A DNA stretch of 64,000 nt. Source: Neokomagataea tanensis (GTDB lineage Bacteria; Pseudomonadota; Alphaproteobacteria; Acetobacterales; Acetobacteraceae). The stretch lies in the NCBI RefSeq assembly GCF_006542335.1, contig NZ_CP032485.1, positions 1,684,501 through 1,748,500 of the forward strand, written 5' to 3'. A program made the translations under genes and the position numbers. The notes below the pieces were generated by a model that did no database searches, was not told the origin of the DNA, and saw only the letters and a list, made by a program, of their open reading frames with translations. Below, in pieces: positions 45,309-53,431 of this stretch (position 1 is the stretch's first letter; each line of letters begins with the position of its first letter).

Positions 45309-45347
45309 GGTATCGTCTTTAGCTTAACAAGAAGCCAGACGATACCA
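45308..45347 (-). promoter_or_regulatory. 10-bp hairpin overlapping the murJ start codon
   Basis: TGGTATCGTC (45308-45317) pairs perfectly with GACGATACCA (45338-45347) across 20 bases. On the minus strand the 3' arm ends in the A of the murJ ATG and covers the region where a ribosome-binding site should be. It could control translation or be an operator. Confidence 0.45.
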
Positions 45348-45370
45348 CTGGAATCGGCCGAGAGGCGTGA

Positions 45371-45616
45371 TTAGTGCAGGCCGTTTTTCTGCCTGTGGAT
45401 GCGTTGGGGAGCAAGGCGCAGAGAGGAGAGGGCGCCAAGGCTGACGATGAGCAGAGCCACCTGCCCAATGCTCATCAGGCTGGCCCAGAAAGTGCCTGAG
45501 ACAGATAAAAAGTGATCAACATTTTGAGCGACCACCGGGCAGAGCGCGCCAAGGGCTGCAACGATGAGTAGTGGCAGAAGAGGTTTGAGCGGAGAACTCT
45601 GCGAAGAGGTGGTCAT
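45371..45616 (-). CDS. small membrane protein of unknown function
   Basis: An 81-residue protein starting at the ATG at 45616, after GGAGCG on the coding strand. It has two hydrophobic segments (PLLPLLIVAALGALCPVV and ASLMSIGQVALLIVSLGAL), an Asp/His loop between them and a basic C-terminus. The open frame reaches further upstream (to 45787), but that part overlaps the glutathione peroxidase end and looks non-coding. No family recognised. It precedes murJ on the same strand by 62 bases. Confidence 0.6.
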   Translation of the reverse strand: MTTSSQSSPLKPLLPLLIVAALGALCPVVAQNVDHFLSVSGTFWASLMSIGQVALLIVSLGALSSLRLAPQRIHRQKNGLH

Positions 45617-45704
45617 GGGGTCGCTCCATGTCATGCAACTGTCATGAAGCTGGCTTAGTTCGATACGATCCGTCAAGGAAAAAGCAGTTTGTGCCGACGA
45701 GTCC

Positions 45705-46199
45705 TCAGCAATCCAAGAGCAGGCGTTGCACAGCGTGCTCAATACGTTTGCCTTCAGGTTTCGTAAGAGAAGTATACCACTTATCAAGATGGCCTTGGCC
45801 GTTGATCAGATATTTGTAGAAGTTCCAGCGTGGGGTTGAGAGGAAGCCGCCTTCCTTACGGAGCCATTTGAAAAGAGGGATGGCGTCAGGGCCGCGCACA
45901 GAGGCTTTGGCGGCCATCGGAAAGCTAACGCCGTAATTGCGGTGGCAGAACGCACCGATTTCATCTGACGAGCCCGGCTCTTGGTTGCCAAATTCGTTGG
46001 ATGGAATACCGATAATGGCAAGCCCGTTATCTTTTTCACGGCCATAGACGGACCACAGGTGTTGAAGCCCCTCATATTGAGGGGTGAAGCCGCATTTTGA
46101 TGCTGTGTTTACGAGTAGGATCGGGCGGCCCTGATAGTCAGAAAAATTTATGGTCTTTCCATCGAGGGACGGTAGGCTGAAGTCATATATGCTTGGCAT
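45705..46199 (-). CDS. glutathione peroxidase (Cys type)
   Basis: Thiol peroxidase of the GPx family, reducing peroxides with glutathione or thioredoxin. The peroxidatic Cys is in NTASKCGFTPQYEGL, with the Gln and Trp expected from IPSNEFGNQEPG and PRWNF. The C-terminal part KYLINGQGHLDKWY is also typical. The ATG at 46199 gives 164 residues, the usual size, after GGGGGAAC. The upstream in-frame ATG (46244) would add 15 unlikely residues. A 17-base palindrome lies 52 bases upstream. Confidence 0.93.
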   Translation of the reverse strand: MPSIYDFSLPSLDGKTINFSDYQGRPILLVNTASKCGFTPQYEGLQHLWSVYGREKDNGLAIIGIPSNEFGNQEPGSSDEIGAFCHRNYGVSFPMAAKASVRGPDAIPLFKWLRKEGGFLSTPRWNFYKYLINGQGHLDKWYTSLTKPEGKRIEHAVQRLLLDC

Positions 46200-46250
46200 G
46201 TGTTCCCCCGGACTCTTCGAACAGGATTTGTATTTTCGACACAAGATATA

Positions 46251-46267
46251 AACGACGAAACGTCGTT
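46251..46267. promoter_or_regulatory. 17-base palindrome upstream of glutathione peroxidase
   Basis: AACGACG-AAA-CGTCGTT is a perfect 7-bp inverted repeat with a 3-base centre, 52 bases before the peroxidase start on the minus strand. Size and spacing fit a dimeric repressor site such as a MarR/OhrR-type regulator. The protein is unknown. Confidence 0.5.
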
Positions 46268-46332
46268 AGGATATGCCGCTCTCTGCATTAGTCTCCGATG
46301 CGTATATTAGTTTCCGCTCTGACAGGCCTTCG

Positions 46333-46346
46333 TCAATCGCGATTGA
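46333..46346. promoter_or_regulatory. 14-base palindrome in the peroxidase/peptidase spacer
   Basis: TCAATCGCGATTGA is self-complementary without interruption. It lies about 130 bases from the peroxidase start and 170 from the peptidase start. Possible operator; it does not match the FNR consensus. Confidence 0.35.
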
Positions 46347-46516
46347 TGCGATGGAGAAGGGCACGGGTTTATGTGCTGTTATGAATGTCAAACAACCGAC
46401 CACGGTGCCACCCACTACGCCCCCCGGCCAAGCGGGTACGGGATTATTAAGCCCGCGAAGGCTTTTCGAATCTTGTGCATGGCGTAAGGTGTCGTTCTAC
46501 CTATTTGAAAAAGTGT

Positions 46517-48223
46517 ATGTTTATGACCTTTCGCCGCCGTGCTTATTCCTCTCTTTTGCTTGGTACTGCCCTTGCTTTAACTCTCGGCAAAGCCGTTGCT
46601 GCGCCGTTTGATCCGGCGTCGTTAGGGCCGATTAATCCGGCACGTATGTCAGATGCTATCAAAGTGCTTGCCTCGGATCCTTTTCAAGGTCGTGCGCCGG
46701 GGACACCGGGTGAAGCGGTTACGGTAAAATGGCTGATTGAGCAGTACCAGAAAATTGGTTTGGAGCCGGGTGGCGATAATGGAGGCTGGACGCAAACGGT
46801 CCCGATGTTGCGTACACGCCCCAACCCTTCCACGGTGGCCACTGTACGCACCGGGGCAAAAACCAGCCAGTTCCATCAGTTGAATGACCTTGTTCTTTCA
46901 ACGCTTCAGCCGCGTAAGCGGGTGGTAATTGACCACGCACCGCTTGTATTTGTCGGCTACGGCGTATCCGCCCCTGAGCGGAATTGGGATGACTTCAAGG
47001 GCGTAGACTTGCATGGGAAAATTGCCGTATTTTTGGTGAACGACCCAGATTTTGAGGCTGCATCCAACGAACCTGTTTCTGGGCGGTTTGGCGGCAAAAC
47101 AATGACCTATTATGGCCGTTGGACGTATAAATTCGAGGAAGCGGCGCGGCAGGGTGCCCTTGGTGCTCTTATCATTCACGATACGGCTGGTGCATCTTAC
47201 CCCTGGAGCACGGTGATTGCCCCGAGCGGTGAGGAATATGATATTTTGCGCCCTAATGCGGCGACAGCATCTGTCCCGATGATTGGGTGGATGTCGACAC
47301 CGACAGCGGAGCGTATTTTTGCGCAAGCTGGACTGGACCTGCCGCATCTAAGGGTCGCAGCACGCTCGCCTGATTTCAAGCCGGTGACGTTGGCTGACAC
47401 GACGTTCTCGGTCAAAATGTCTGTAAAAGTGGATTACCTGAAGAGCCAAAACGTTATTGGTAAAATCAGTGGCTCCAAATACCCTGATGAGAGTGTTTTG
47501 TTCGGCGCGCATTGGGACGCTTTTGGTCAGAGTAAAAACCCGAAAGGTCAGGTTTCCATCCGTCGTGGAGCTATTGATGATGGCTCAGGTATTGCGGCGC
47601 TTTTTGAATTGGCGCGGTCTTTCCAATCAGGTCCGAAGCCGTTGCGCACGCTCCGCTTTGCAGCATGGACCGGAGAAGAGCGCGGGCTGCTGGGCTCCAA
47701 CTGGTATGCGACACACCCTCTAGCACCGCTTGAAAAAACAGCTGCAGATTTAACGATGGATGTATTGCAGATGGCTGGGCCATCTCGGAATGCTTACATT
47801 ATTGGGGCAGGGCAGGACAGCTTGCAGGACCAGTTTGCCGATGCTGCAAAAGAGCAAGGGCGGACTACAGAGCCTGAATCTATGCCAGAGCGCGGCGCTT
47901 TTTATCGTGCCGATCATTTGCCGTTTGCACGGGCAGGAGTGCCGGTCTTGGCCGTAATGGATATGGCGGGTCCGTTTGACTTGTATGAGGGGGGCAAAGA
48001 GGCTGGCCTGACATGGCTCAAAAATTACATGCAGTGTTACCATCAGGCGTGTGATGAATGGCGCGCTGATTGGGACCTGCGTGGGGCGGCGCAAGATGTA
48101 GAGGCTGTGCGCCGGGTGGGGGCCAAGCTCGCATTTTCCCATGACTGGCCAACATGGAAGCAAGGCTCTGAATTTGCGGCGATACGCCAAAAAAGCAGCG
48201 CTGTACGCTCCGAGACGCCCTAA
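46517..48223 (+). CDS. exported M28-family metallopeptidase
   Basis: Zinc aminopeptidase or carboxypeptidase of the M28 family, exported. I place the start at the ATG at 46517 or 46523 (MTFRRRAYSS...), which gives a clear signal peptide ending AVAAPF. A protease-associated domain (about 150-270) precedes the catalytic domain with metal ligands in FGAHWDAFG, AIDDGSGIAALFELA, WTGEERGLLGS and RADHLPFARAGVPV. The frame extends upstream to 46475 but the extra residues would spoil the signal peptide. Likely periplasmic peptide degradation. Confidence 0.92.
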   Translation: MFMTFRRRAYSSLLLGTALALTLGKAVAAPFDPASLGPINPARMSDAIKVLASDPFQGRAPGTPGEAVTVKWLIEQYQKIGLEPGGDNGGWTQTVPMLRTRPNPSTVATVRTGAKTSQFHQLNDLVLSTLQPRKRVVIDHAPLVFVGYGVSAPERNWDDFKGVDLHGKIAVFLVNDPDFEAASNEPVSGRFGGKTMTYYGRWTYKFEEAARQGALGALIIHDTAGASYPWSTVIAPSGEEYDILRPNAATASVPMIGWMSTPTAERIFAQAGLDLPHLRVAARSPDFKPVTLADTTFSVKMSVKVDYLKSQNVIGKISGSKYPDESVLFGAHWDAFGQSKNPKGQVSIRRGAIDDGSGIAALFELARSFQSGPKPLRTLRFAAWTGEERGLLGSNWYATHPLAPLEKTAADLTMDVLQMAGPSRNAYIIGAGQDSLQDQFADAAKEQGRTTEPESMPERGAFYRADHLPFARAGVPVLAVMDMAGPFDLYEGGKEAGLTWLKNYMQCYHQACDEWRADWDLRGAAQDVEAVRRVGAKLAFSHDWPTWKQGSEFAAIRQKSSAVRSETP

Positions 48224-48237
48224 TATTTATCCTTTAT

Positions 48238-48290
48238 CTCCGGCCCTCGTGCCTAGCGTGCAGATTAACGCGTGCTGGGGAGGGCCGGAG
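48238..48290 (+). other. large hairpin after the M28 peptidase gene
   Basis: CTCCGGCCCT (48238-48247) pairs perfectly with AGGGCCGGAG (48281-48290). Part of the 33-base loop can also pair (GCGT with ACGC). No T-run follows. The 3' arm contains GGAG of a GGAGG five bases before an ATG at 48297, a 13-codon frame. Confidence 0.5.
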
Positions 48291-48296
48291 GTATCG

Positions 48297-48338
48297 ATGT
48301 GTGGTGACAGCCGATGCAGTGCCCGAAACGCTGCATAG
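48297..48338 (+). CDS. possible 13-codon leader frame upstream of the nucleoside transporter
   Basis: ATG preceded by a perfect GGAGG at five bases, encoding MCGDSRCSARNAA and a stop, 95 bases before the CNT transporter start. The ribosome-binding site lies in the 3' arm of the hairpin above. It may be a regulatory leader peptide or an accident. Confidence 0.25.
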   Translation: MCGDSRCSARNAA

Positions 48339-48433
48339 GTTTTTAGAAAACGTGTATGATTGTTCAGGGCTGGACATATTGCGCGTGTGAGAACAGTTTC
48401 GGCCCGTTGTGAACGTAAAAAGGAAGTCCGCCG

Positions 48434-49654
48434 GTGTTTGAAGCCGCTTTGTTACTTCGCGCTCTGGTGGCGATCGTTATTCTCTTGGCTGTAGGTGTGG
48501 CGTGCTCCGCCGACCGGCGTGGGATTGACTGGCGATTTGTTGCCAAGGCCTTTGTAATGCAGGCTTTGATAGGTTTATTAGTGCTGTGGAGCCCCCCCGG
48601 TGCGGCTGTGTTGCACCGTCTTTCAGATGCTGTTGAATGGGTGCTCTCATTCGGTGGGCAAGGCAGTGCATTCTTGTTTGGTGGTCTTGTCGGACCGCGC
48701 ATGAATGATATTTTTGGCGGTGGTGCATTTGTTTTTGCACTGCGTGTCCTGCCACAGATTGTTTATGTTGCTGCTCTGCTGGCCTTACTGGAGCATTACG
48801 GTGTCCTGCGCTTTCTGGCGCGGGTTATTGGCGGGATCGTTGCAAAAATTCTGGGCACTACGCCAATGGAAGGTTTTTCAGCTGTCCTGACAATTTTCCT
48901 TGGGCAAACGGAAATGCCGGTTGCGTTGCAACACACTTTGGATCGTCTGCCAAAGCGTGTTCTTGCTACAGTGTTATGCAGCGGAACGGCATCTGTTGCG
49001 GGGTCGGTCCTTGCGGGCTATGCCTCACTGGGTGTGCCGATGACGAATTTACTCGCGGCTTCCGTTATGGCTATTCCCGGGGGGCTTTTATTCTCCCGGA
49101 TTTTGTTCCCCGGTGAGCGCGAAGACGCTGCTGCGCTGGAGAATATGTCCAAGCGGCACAACACCGTGTTCGAAGCACTGGCGGACGGTGCGATGAATGG
49201 CGCCCGTATTGCTGTGGCTGTCGGTGCTGTCTTGGTCGCATTTGTGGGGTTAATTGCCCTAGTCGATGGCATTTTGGGCAATGCCGGCCTAACACTGACG
49301 CGCATACTTGGTGTGTTGCTCTCGCCTGTGGTGTGGCTCATGGGCGTGCCTTGGTCAGAGGCTGTTACGGCTGGCGGGTTATTGGGTCAGAAAATCGTAT
49401 TTAACGAGTTCGTGGCTTACGCCAGTCTGTCACCGCTCATCCATGGCCATTTGTTATCGTTGCATACGATCACTATTCTATCGTTTGCTTTGTGTGGATT
49501 TGCGAACCTATCAACAATCGGAATTTTGATAGGTGCATTTGGCAGCGCCGCCCCTGCACGGCGTGGTGATGTTGCGGCATTGGCTGGGCGTGCCGTCATA
49601 GCGGGTACTTTGTCGAACGCTATGAGCGCGGTTATCGCAGGCCTGCTGGTATAA
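48434..49654 (+). CDS. concentrative nucleoside transporter (CNT/NupC family)
   Basis: Inner-membrane nucleoside:cation symporter. The 406 residues have about ten hydrophobic segments with CNT hallmarks: the N-terminal nucleoside-binding segment VGPRMNDIFGGGAFVFALRVLPQIV, GQTEMPVAL, SGTASVAGSVLAGYASLG and the C-terminal KIVFNEFVAYASL. The start is a GTG with AGGAAG upstream. No nucleoside catabolic gene is close by. NupC-like specificity for pyrimidine or purine nucleosides cannot be judged. Confidence 0.94.
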   Translation: MFEAALLLRALVAIVILLAVGVACSADRRGIDWRFVAKAFVMQALIGLLVLWSPPGAAVLHRLSDAVEWVLSFGGQGSAFLFGGLVGPRMNDIFGGGAFVFALRVLPQIVYVAALLALLEHYGVLRFLARVIGGIVAKILGTTPMEGFSAVLTIFLGQTEMPVALQHTLDRLPKRVLATVLCSGTASVAGSVLAGYASLGVPMTNLLAASVMAIPGGLLFSRILFPGEREDAAALENMSKRHNTVFEALADGAMNGARIAVAVGAVLVAFVGLIALVDGILGNAGLTLTRILGVLLSPVVWLMGVPWSEAVTAGGLLGQKIVFNEFVAYASLSPLIHGHLLSLHTITILSFALCGFANLSTIGILIGAFGSAAPARRGDVAALAGRAVIAGTLSNAMSAVIAGLLV

Positions 49655-49693
49655 GCGGCTTTTTAAAGGCTCAGCAGAGCCTTCAAGACCTCT

Positions 49694-50401
49694 TTACCGT
49701 GGGTGAATAATGACCATGGCCTGTGTGGTCGTGAGTTCGATGATATTCTCAGGCTTGAGCGCAAAGAAATCCTGAAAGGCTTTGGAAACGCCCGGGATAA
49801 TCGAATAATCATGTGTCAGGATAACCCCGCCGGAAACCATGCGGGGGTAAAAGAAAGCCAGCGCATCGCGCGTCGCGTCGTGCAAATCAACATCGAGATG
49901 CACAAATGAAAACTTGTGCTCTTCGAGCCCTGCGGTGGTGTCTGGAAAGAAGCCTTTGTGGAAGGAGACGCCACCGAAATGGCGTAAAATTTGCTGAACA
50001 TCGGGGAGGGTGCCGGTGAACTGGCCTTCTTGAAAGACGTTTCGTTCGCCTTCCTCTGTGCCTTCGGGAAGTCCCTCAAACGTATCAAAAAGATGTAAAT
50101 GTTTTGAGCCTTTAACACCGCAAATCAGTGCGGCGGACGCGCCGCGATAAACGCCGAACTCCGCGAAATCTCCGGGTAGGGTAGTTTGTCCTTGTGCGAT
50201 CTCGTGCAGGGTAAAAGCTTCATCCGTGCTGAGCAGGGAGTGCGCGGCTTTAGATGCGGCGGCTAGGCGTCTCAGCGTTTTAGGCGATTTATGGCCTTTG
50301 AGCAGCGCCATTTGCAGCCGATTTTGGAGGCCGAAGGTAAGGGCGCGCGCCACACGGTTACCGCCGAGAAAGCGCCGCATTTTCTCGTTTCTCATCCACA
50401 T
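49694..50401 (-). CDS. TylF/MycF-family SAM methyltransferase
   Basis: Class I SAM-dependent O-methyltransferase with the TylF pattern: FAEFGVYRGASAALICG (motif I), HLHLFDTFEGLPEGTEEGE (the family's DTF/EGLP loop) and FVHLDVDLHDATRDALAFFYPRMVSGGVILTHDY (metal-binding Asp residues). 235 residues is normal. Often involved in methylating sugars of glycans or antibiotics. Here it follows gpsA by 29 bases and may modify a surface polysaccharide, which is only inference. Confidence 0.88.
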   Translation of the reverse strand: MWMRNEKMRRFLGGNRVARALTFGLQNRLQMALLKGHKSPKTLRRLAAASKAAHSLLSTDEAFTLHEIAQGQTTLPGDFAEFGVYRGASAALICGVKGSKHLHLFDTFEGLPEGTEEGERNVFQEGQFTGTLPDVQQILRHFGGVSFHKGFFPDTTAGLEEHKFSFVHLDVDLHDATRDALAFFYPRMVSGGVILTHDYSIIPGVSKAFQDFFALKPENIIELTTTQAMVIIHPR

Positions 50402-50430
50402 GTATAAAATACCCTCGGCGCAATTGTGAA

Positions 50431-51441
50431 TTACTGTGTCTTAGGCAGCTTATTCAATGGTGGGGGGCGGTCTAGTAGCAAGCTGCGGGCTTGGTCGGGC
50501 GTGATTTCGCCTGCGAGGAGCTGGGCAACAGTATCGATAATTGGCGTTGCTACCCCAAGTTTTGCAGCATGGTCACGTAGGGTCGGTGCTGTCAGTACGC
50601 CTTCTGCAACGGTCGTACGGGCCGCTAGGATGCGGGACAGTTTAAAGCCTGTGCCCAGTTCCAAGCCGAGCGAATAGTTACGTGAACCGCGTCCCGTGCA
50701 GGTTAGGATGAGGTCGCCCATACCCGATAGGCCGGTTAATGTCGCGGCTCTGCCCCCCATTGCTTCCGCAAGGCGTCCAATTTCCACAACTGCTCGCGTT
50801 ATGAGTGCCGCGCGCGCATTTTCACCTAAACCTGCGCCAATAGTTATGCCAGCGCCAATGGCGATGACGTTTTTGGTGGCGCCCGCTAATTGGACGCCCG
50901 TGACGTCATCACTGGCGTAAAGGCGGAATGTTGGTGTGCTAAGTAAGGCGACGAGGTTCTGCGCGAGGGTAAGATCAGCACTGGCCAAAGTTGCGGCTGC
51001 GGGCAAGTCCTGCGCGACTTCAATGGCAAAATTTGGCCCAGAAAGAACGCCAGCTGGGCGGCCGGGCATTGTTTGCGCCAGTACATCCAAGGGCAGGAGT
51101 CCAGTCGTGGCTTCCATTCCTTTGCAGCAGGTAATGACCGGTACACCGGGCTCTAAAACGGCTTCAAGCCGTTCAGAGATATGTCGGCTGGATTGCACCG
51201 GGGTAACCAGCAGCACGACATCTGCTGAGCGGGGCAACTCGTTCGTCAGGGTGATCGTATCGGGGACTGTGATGTCCGGCAGGCGCGGGAGGTTTCTGGT
51301 GCCTTGGGGGACAGGGCCACGCATCCAAAGTGTGACATCTGCATCATTGCGGGCCGCCGCACAGGCGAGCGCGATACCCCATGCCCCAGCACCGACGACG
51401 GCGACATGAGGGCGGGTTTGCGTTGCTGGATGTGCGGTCAT
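50431..51441 (-). CDS. gpsA: glycerol-3-phosphate dehydrogenase [NAD(P)+]
   Basis: Cytosolic enzyme reducing dihydroxyacetone phosphate to sn-glycerol 3-phosphate for phospholipid synthesis. N-terminal Rossmann motif VGAGAWGIALA and the catalytic region GATKNVIAIGAGITIG (with the active-site Lys), plus GLSGMGDLILTC, are all present. Length 336 is normal. It follows rlmJ by two bases in the tsaD-rlmJ-gpsA order, an arrangement seen in other alphaproteobacteria. Confidence 0.96.
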   Translation of the reverse strand: MTAHPATQTRPHVAVVGAGAWGIALACAAARNDADVTLWMRGPVPQGTRNLPRLPDITVPDTITLTNELPRSADVVLLVTPVQSSRHISERLEAVLEPGVPVITCCKGMEATTGLLPLDVLAQTMPGRPAGVLSGPNFAIEVAQDLPAAATLASADLTLAQNLVALLSTPTFRLYASDDVTGVQLAGATKNVIAIGAGITIGAGLGENARAALITRAVVEIGRLAEAMGGRAATLTGLSGMGDLILTCTGRGSRNYSLGLELGTGFKLSRILAARTTVAEGVLTAPTLRDHAAKLGVATPIIDTVAQLLAGEITPDQARSLLLDRPPPLNKLPKTQ

Positions 51442-51443
51442 GA

Positions 51444-52268
51444 TTATTCCTCTGTCAGCCGTTCAATGCGGATTTCAATGGCTGTATCATCTTCGGTTGT
51501 AAGATGCTGAGCCAAGGCATCAAGGATGGTGCGCGCTTCTTCCGCAAACCCGTATGGCGCATTTGCCACGAGTATACCACAGCCATTGAGGCGGGAAGGG
51601 TCCAGAGGGGGGCGTAGCAAAAACTCGTATGCCACGAGATCGGCGATGCCAGCGTCACGGAGGGTGTTGTAGAATGCATGGATAGGGGTGCGGTGTTTGA
51701 TGGGATACCAAACAGCGACAATTCCGGCACGGAAATGCGTGCGTGTGTAAGCGATGGCGTCAGCGCAGCGTTGAAAGTCATCCGGTTTTTCAAAAGGTGG
51801 ATCGATAAGCACGAGGCCGCGGCGAAGGTTTTTTGGGGGAAGGAGTGCGCGGAGCGCTTCGTAGCCATCACGGTGGTGAACCGAGACATTTTCCATGCCA
51901 CGAAAGCGGCGGCGTAGGGGAACAACGTCTTCAGGGTGGAGTTCACAGGCTATGAGCTGATCTTGGGGGCGGATAACACGCTGTGCGAATGCAGGAGAGC
52001 CGGGGTAAAGGCCAAGCGCTTCAACGGCTTCCAAATATTCTTTAAGGGCGGGTATATTTTTGCCCTGTAAGCGGCCGATACCATCGTGCCATTCGCCAGT
52101 TTTTCCAGCTTCTAGGCCGTGCAAATCGTAATGTCCCAGACCGGCATGTGTATCAAGCACACAAAAGCCAGTTGCTTTTTTGCACAAGGCACGCAGCAGT
52201 GCCAGCAACAGTGCGTGCTTTACGCAGTCAGCGAAATTTCCAGCATGGTAGGCGTGTCGATAATTCAC
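51444..52268 (-). CDS. rlmJ: 23S rRNA (adenine(2030)-N6)-methyltransferase RlmJ
   Basis: Methylates A2030 of 23S rRNA. The protein opens with the family signature NYRHAYHAGNFADCVKHALL, then has motif I LDTHAGLGHYDL and the catalytic LIDPPFEKPDDF. I place the start at the GTG at 52268, which gives 274 residues and begins exactly at VNYRHAYHAG. The longer open frame to 52493 runs into the tsaD region and is not RlmJ-like. Spacing of two bases to gpsA suggests co-transcription. Confidence 0.94.
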   Translation of the reverse strand: MNYRHAYHAGNFADCVKHALLLALLRALCKKATGFCVLDTHAGLGHYDLHGLEAGKTGEWHDGIGRLQGKNIPALKEYLEAVEALGLYPGSPAFAQRVIRPQDQLIACELHPEDVVPLRRRFRGMENVSVHHRDGYEALRALLPPKNLRRGLVLIDPPFEKPDDFQRCADAIAYTRTHFRAGIVAVWYPIKHRTPIHAFYNTLRDAGIADLVAYEFLLRPPLDPSRLNGCGILVANAPYGFAEEARTILDALAQHLTTEDDTAIEIRIERLTEE

Positions 52269-52305
52269 GGCGTGCTCAGTACTTTGAGAAAATATTTTAA
52301 CGGGA

Positions 52306-53366
52306 TCAAGCGGCGGAAGATGCACGCTCTGATAGCGGCCAACGGGGGCGCGCGGCGAGATCAATGTCATGGGGGTTTTCACCCGCATTGATGCGTTCCA
52401 GTGCTGCCCATCCCACCATGACGGCATTATCAGTGCAAAGGCGCAGGGGGGGAGCAAGGAAAGGGAGCGCATGCTCAGCCGCAATATCCTCAAGCGTGCG
52501 GCGGAGGCGCTTGTTCGCTGCTACACCACCAGCCACAACGATTGCCGTCGCTTCTGGCAGGAGGCGAATAGCGTGTTGGGTACGATCGGCCATAACGTCG
52601 GCAACGGCTCTTTGGAAGCTCGCGGCAATATCTGCGGCAACCTGCCGGGGTAATGCGGTCTGACCGTAGGGTGTCAGCAGGCGGCTCACAGCTGTTTTCA
52701 ACCCGGAGAATGAGAAGTCACAACCTTCCCGGCCTAAGAGAGGGCGCGGTAAGGAATACGCATTTTCATCGCCTTCAAGGGCAAGGCGCTCAAGGGCAGG
52801 GCCACCGGGCCAGCCAAGGCCAAGCATCTTAGCCACCTTATCAAAGGCTTCCCCCGCTGCATCGTCGATGGTGCCACCCAGCTTTTCGTAATGGCCAACG
52901 GCACGTACAGCAACGCATTGGCAATGCCCCCCCGAGACGAGCAGTGTGAGGTAGGGGAAAGCAGGCGGGGTAGGCAAAGAGGGTATACGTGCGGTCAGAA
53001 CATGCGCTTCGATGTGGTTAATGGCAATGAAAGGCCGGTTCAACGCCATTGCGATGCCTTTGGCATAAGAACTGCCGACTATAAGCCCGCCGATGAGGCC
53101 CGGTCCCGTAGATGCGGCAAATGCGCCAATATCCTCTAATTTTAGATTGGCTTTTTGCAGTGTGTTTTCCACGACCCCAGGAAGGGCATCCAGATGCGCA
53201 CGGGCAGCAATTTCTGGTACTACACCCCAAGGGCGGCATGGTCCGTTTGGGATAAAACGGTTTCTGCAAGAATGCAGCCATCCGGTGACAGAATTGCGCA
53301 AGCAGTGTCATCACAGGATGATTCAATAGCCAAAAGTGGCGCTACTAGGGGATATTGATCGGTCAT
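52306..53366 (-). pseudogene. tsaD: tRNA t6A synthesis protein TsaD, reading frame broken near the N-terminus
   Basis: Transfers threonylcarbamoyl to A37 of tRNAs reading ANN codons. The metal motif HIEAH and the ASKHA core (VSGGHCQCVAV, CDFSFSGLKTAVSRLL, VAGGVAANKRLR) are in the longer frame (52306-53301). The missing N-terminus (MTDQYPLVAPLLAIESSCDDTA... QTDHAALG) starts at an ATG at 53366 in another frame. They meet at a four-C run at 53225-53228. A fifth base restores HAALGGVVPEIAARAHLDALP and a 353-residue protein. TsaD is normally essential, so a one-base sequence error is much more likely than a dead gene. Confidence 0.92.
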
Positions 53367-53431
53367 ACCTTTTACTATGCTAAATACAGCCATCATGACA
53401 GTCTCGTCAGGATCGTTTATGGCTGCTCGAC

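Larger units (their letters stand above)
46200..46516. other. 317-base divergent spacer between the peroxidase and M28 peptidase genes
   Basis: No credible gene. The frame from 46273 overlaps the peptidase start and is Pro/Thr-rich without a ribosome-binding site. Two perfect palindromes are present (see 46251-46267 and 46333-46346), so promoters for both divergent genes probably lie here. Confidence 0.5.

Noticed and set aside
46273..46611. 112-codon plus-strand frame overlapping the M28 peptidase start
   Set aside because: Lacks a ribosome-binding site and conserved features; overlaps the true gene's signal peptide in another frame.
52269..52493. N-terminal extension of RlmJ
   Set aside because: The family signature begins at the GTG at 52268, and the extra 75 codons are antisense-like sequence overlapping tsaD.
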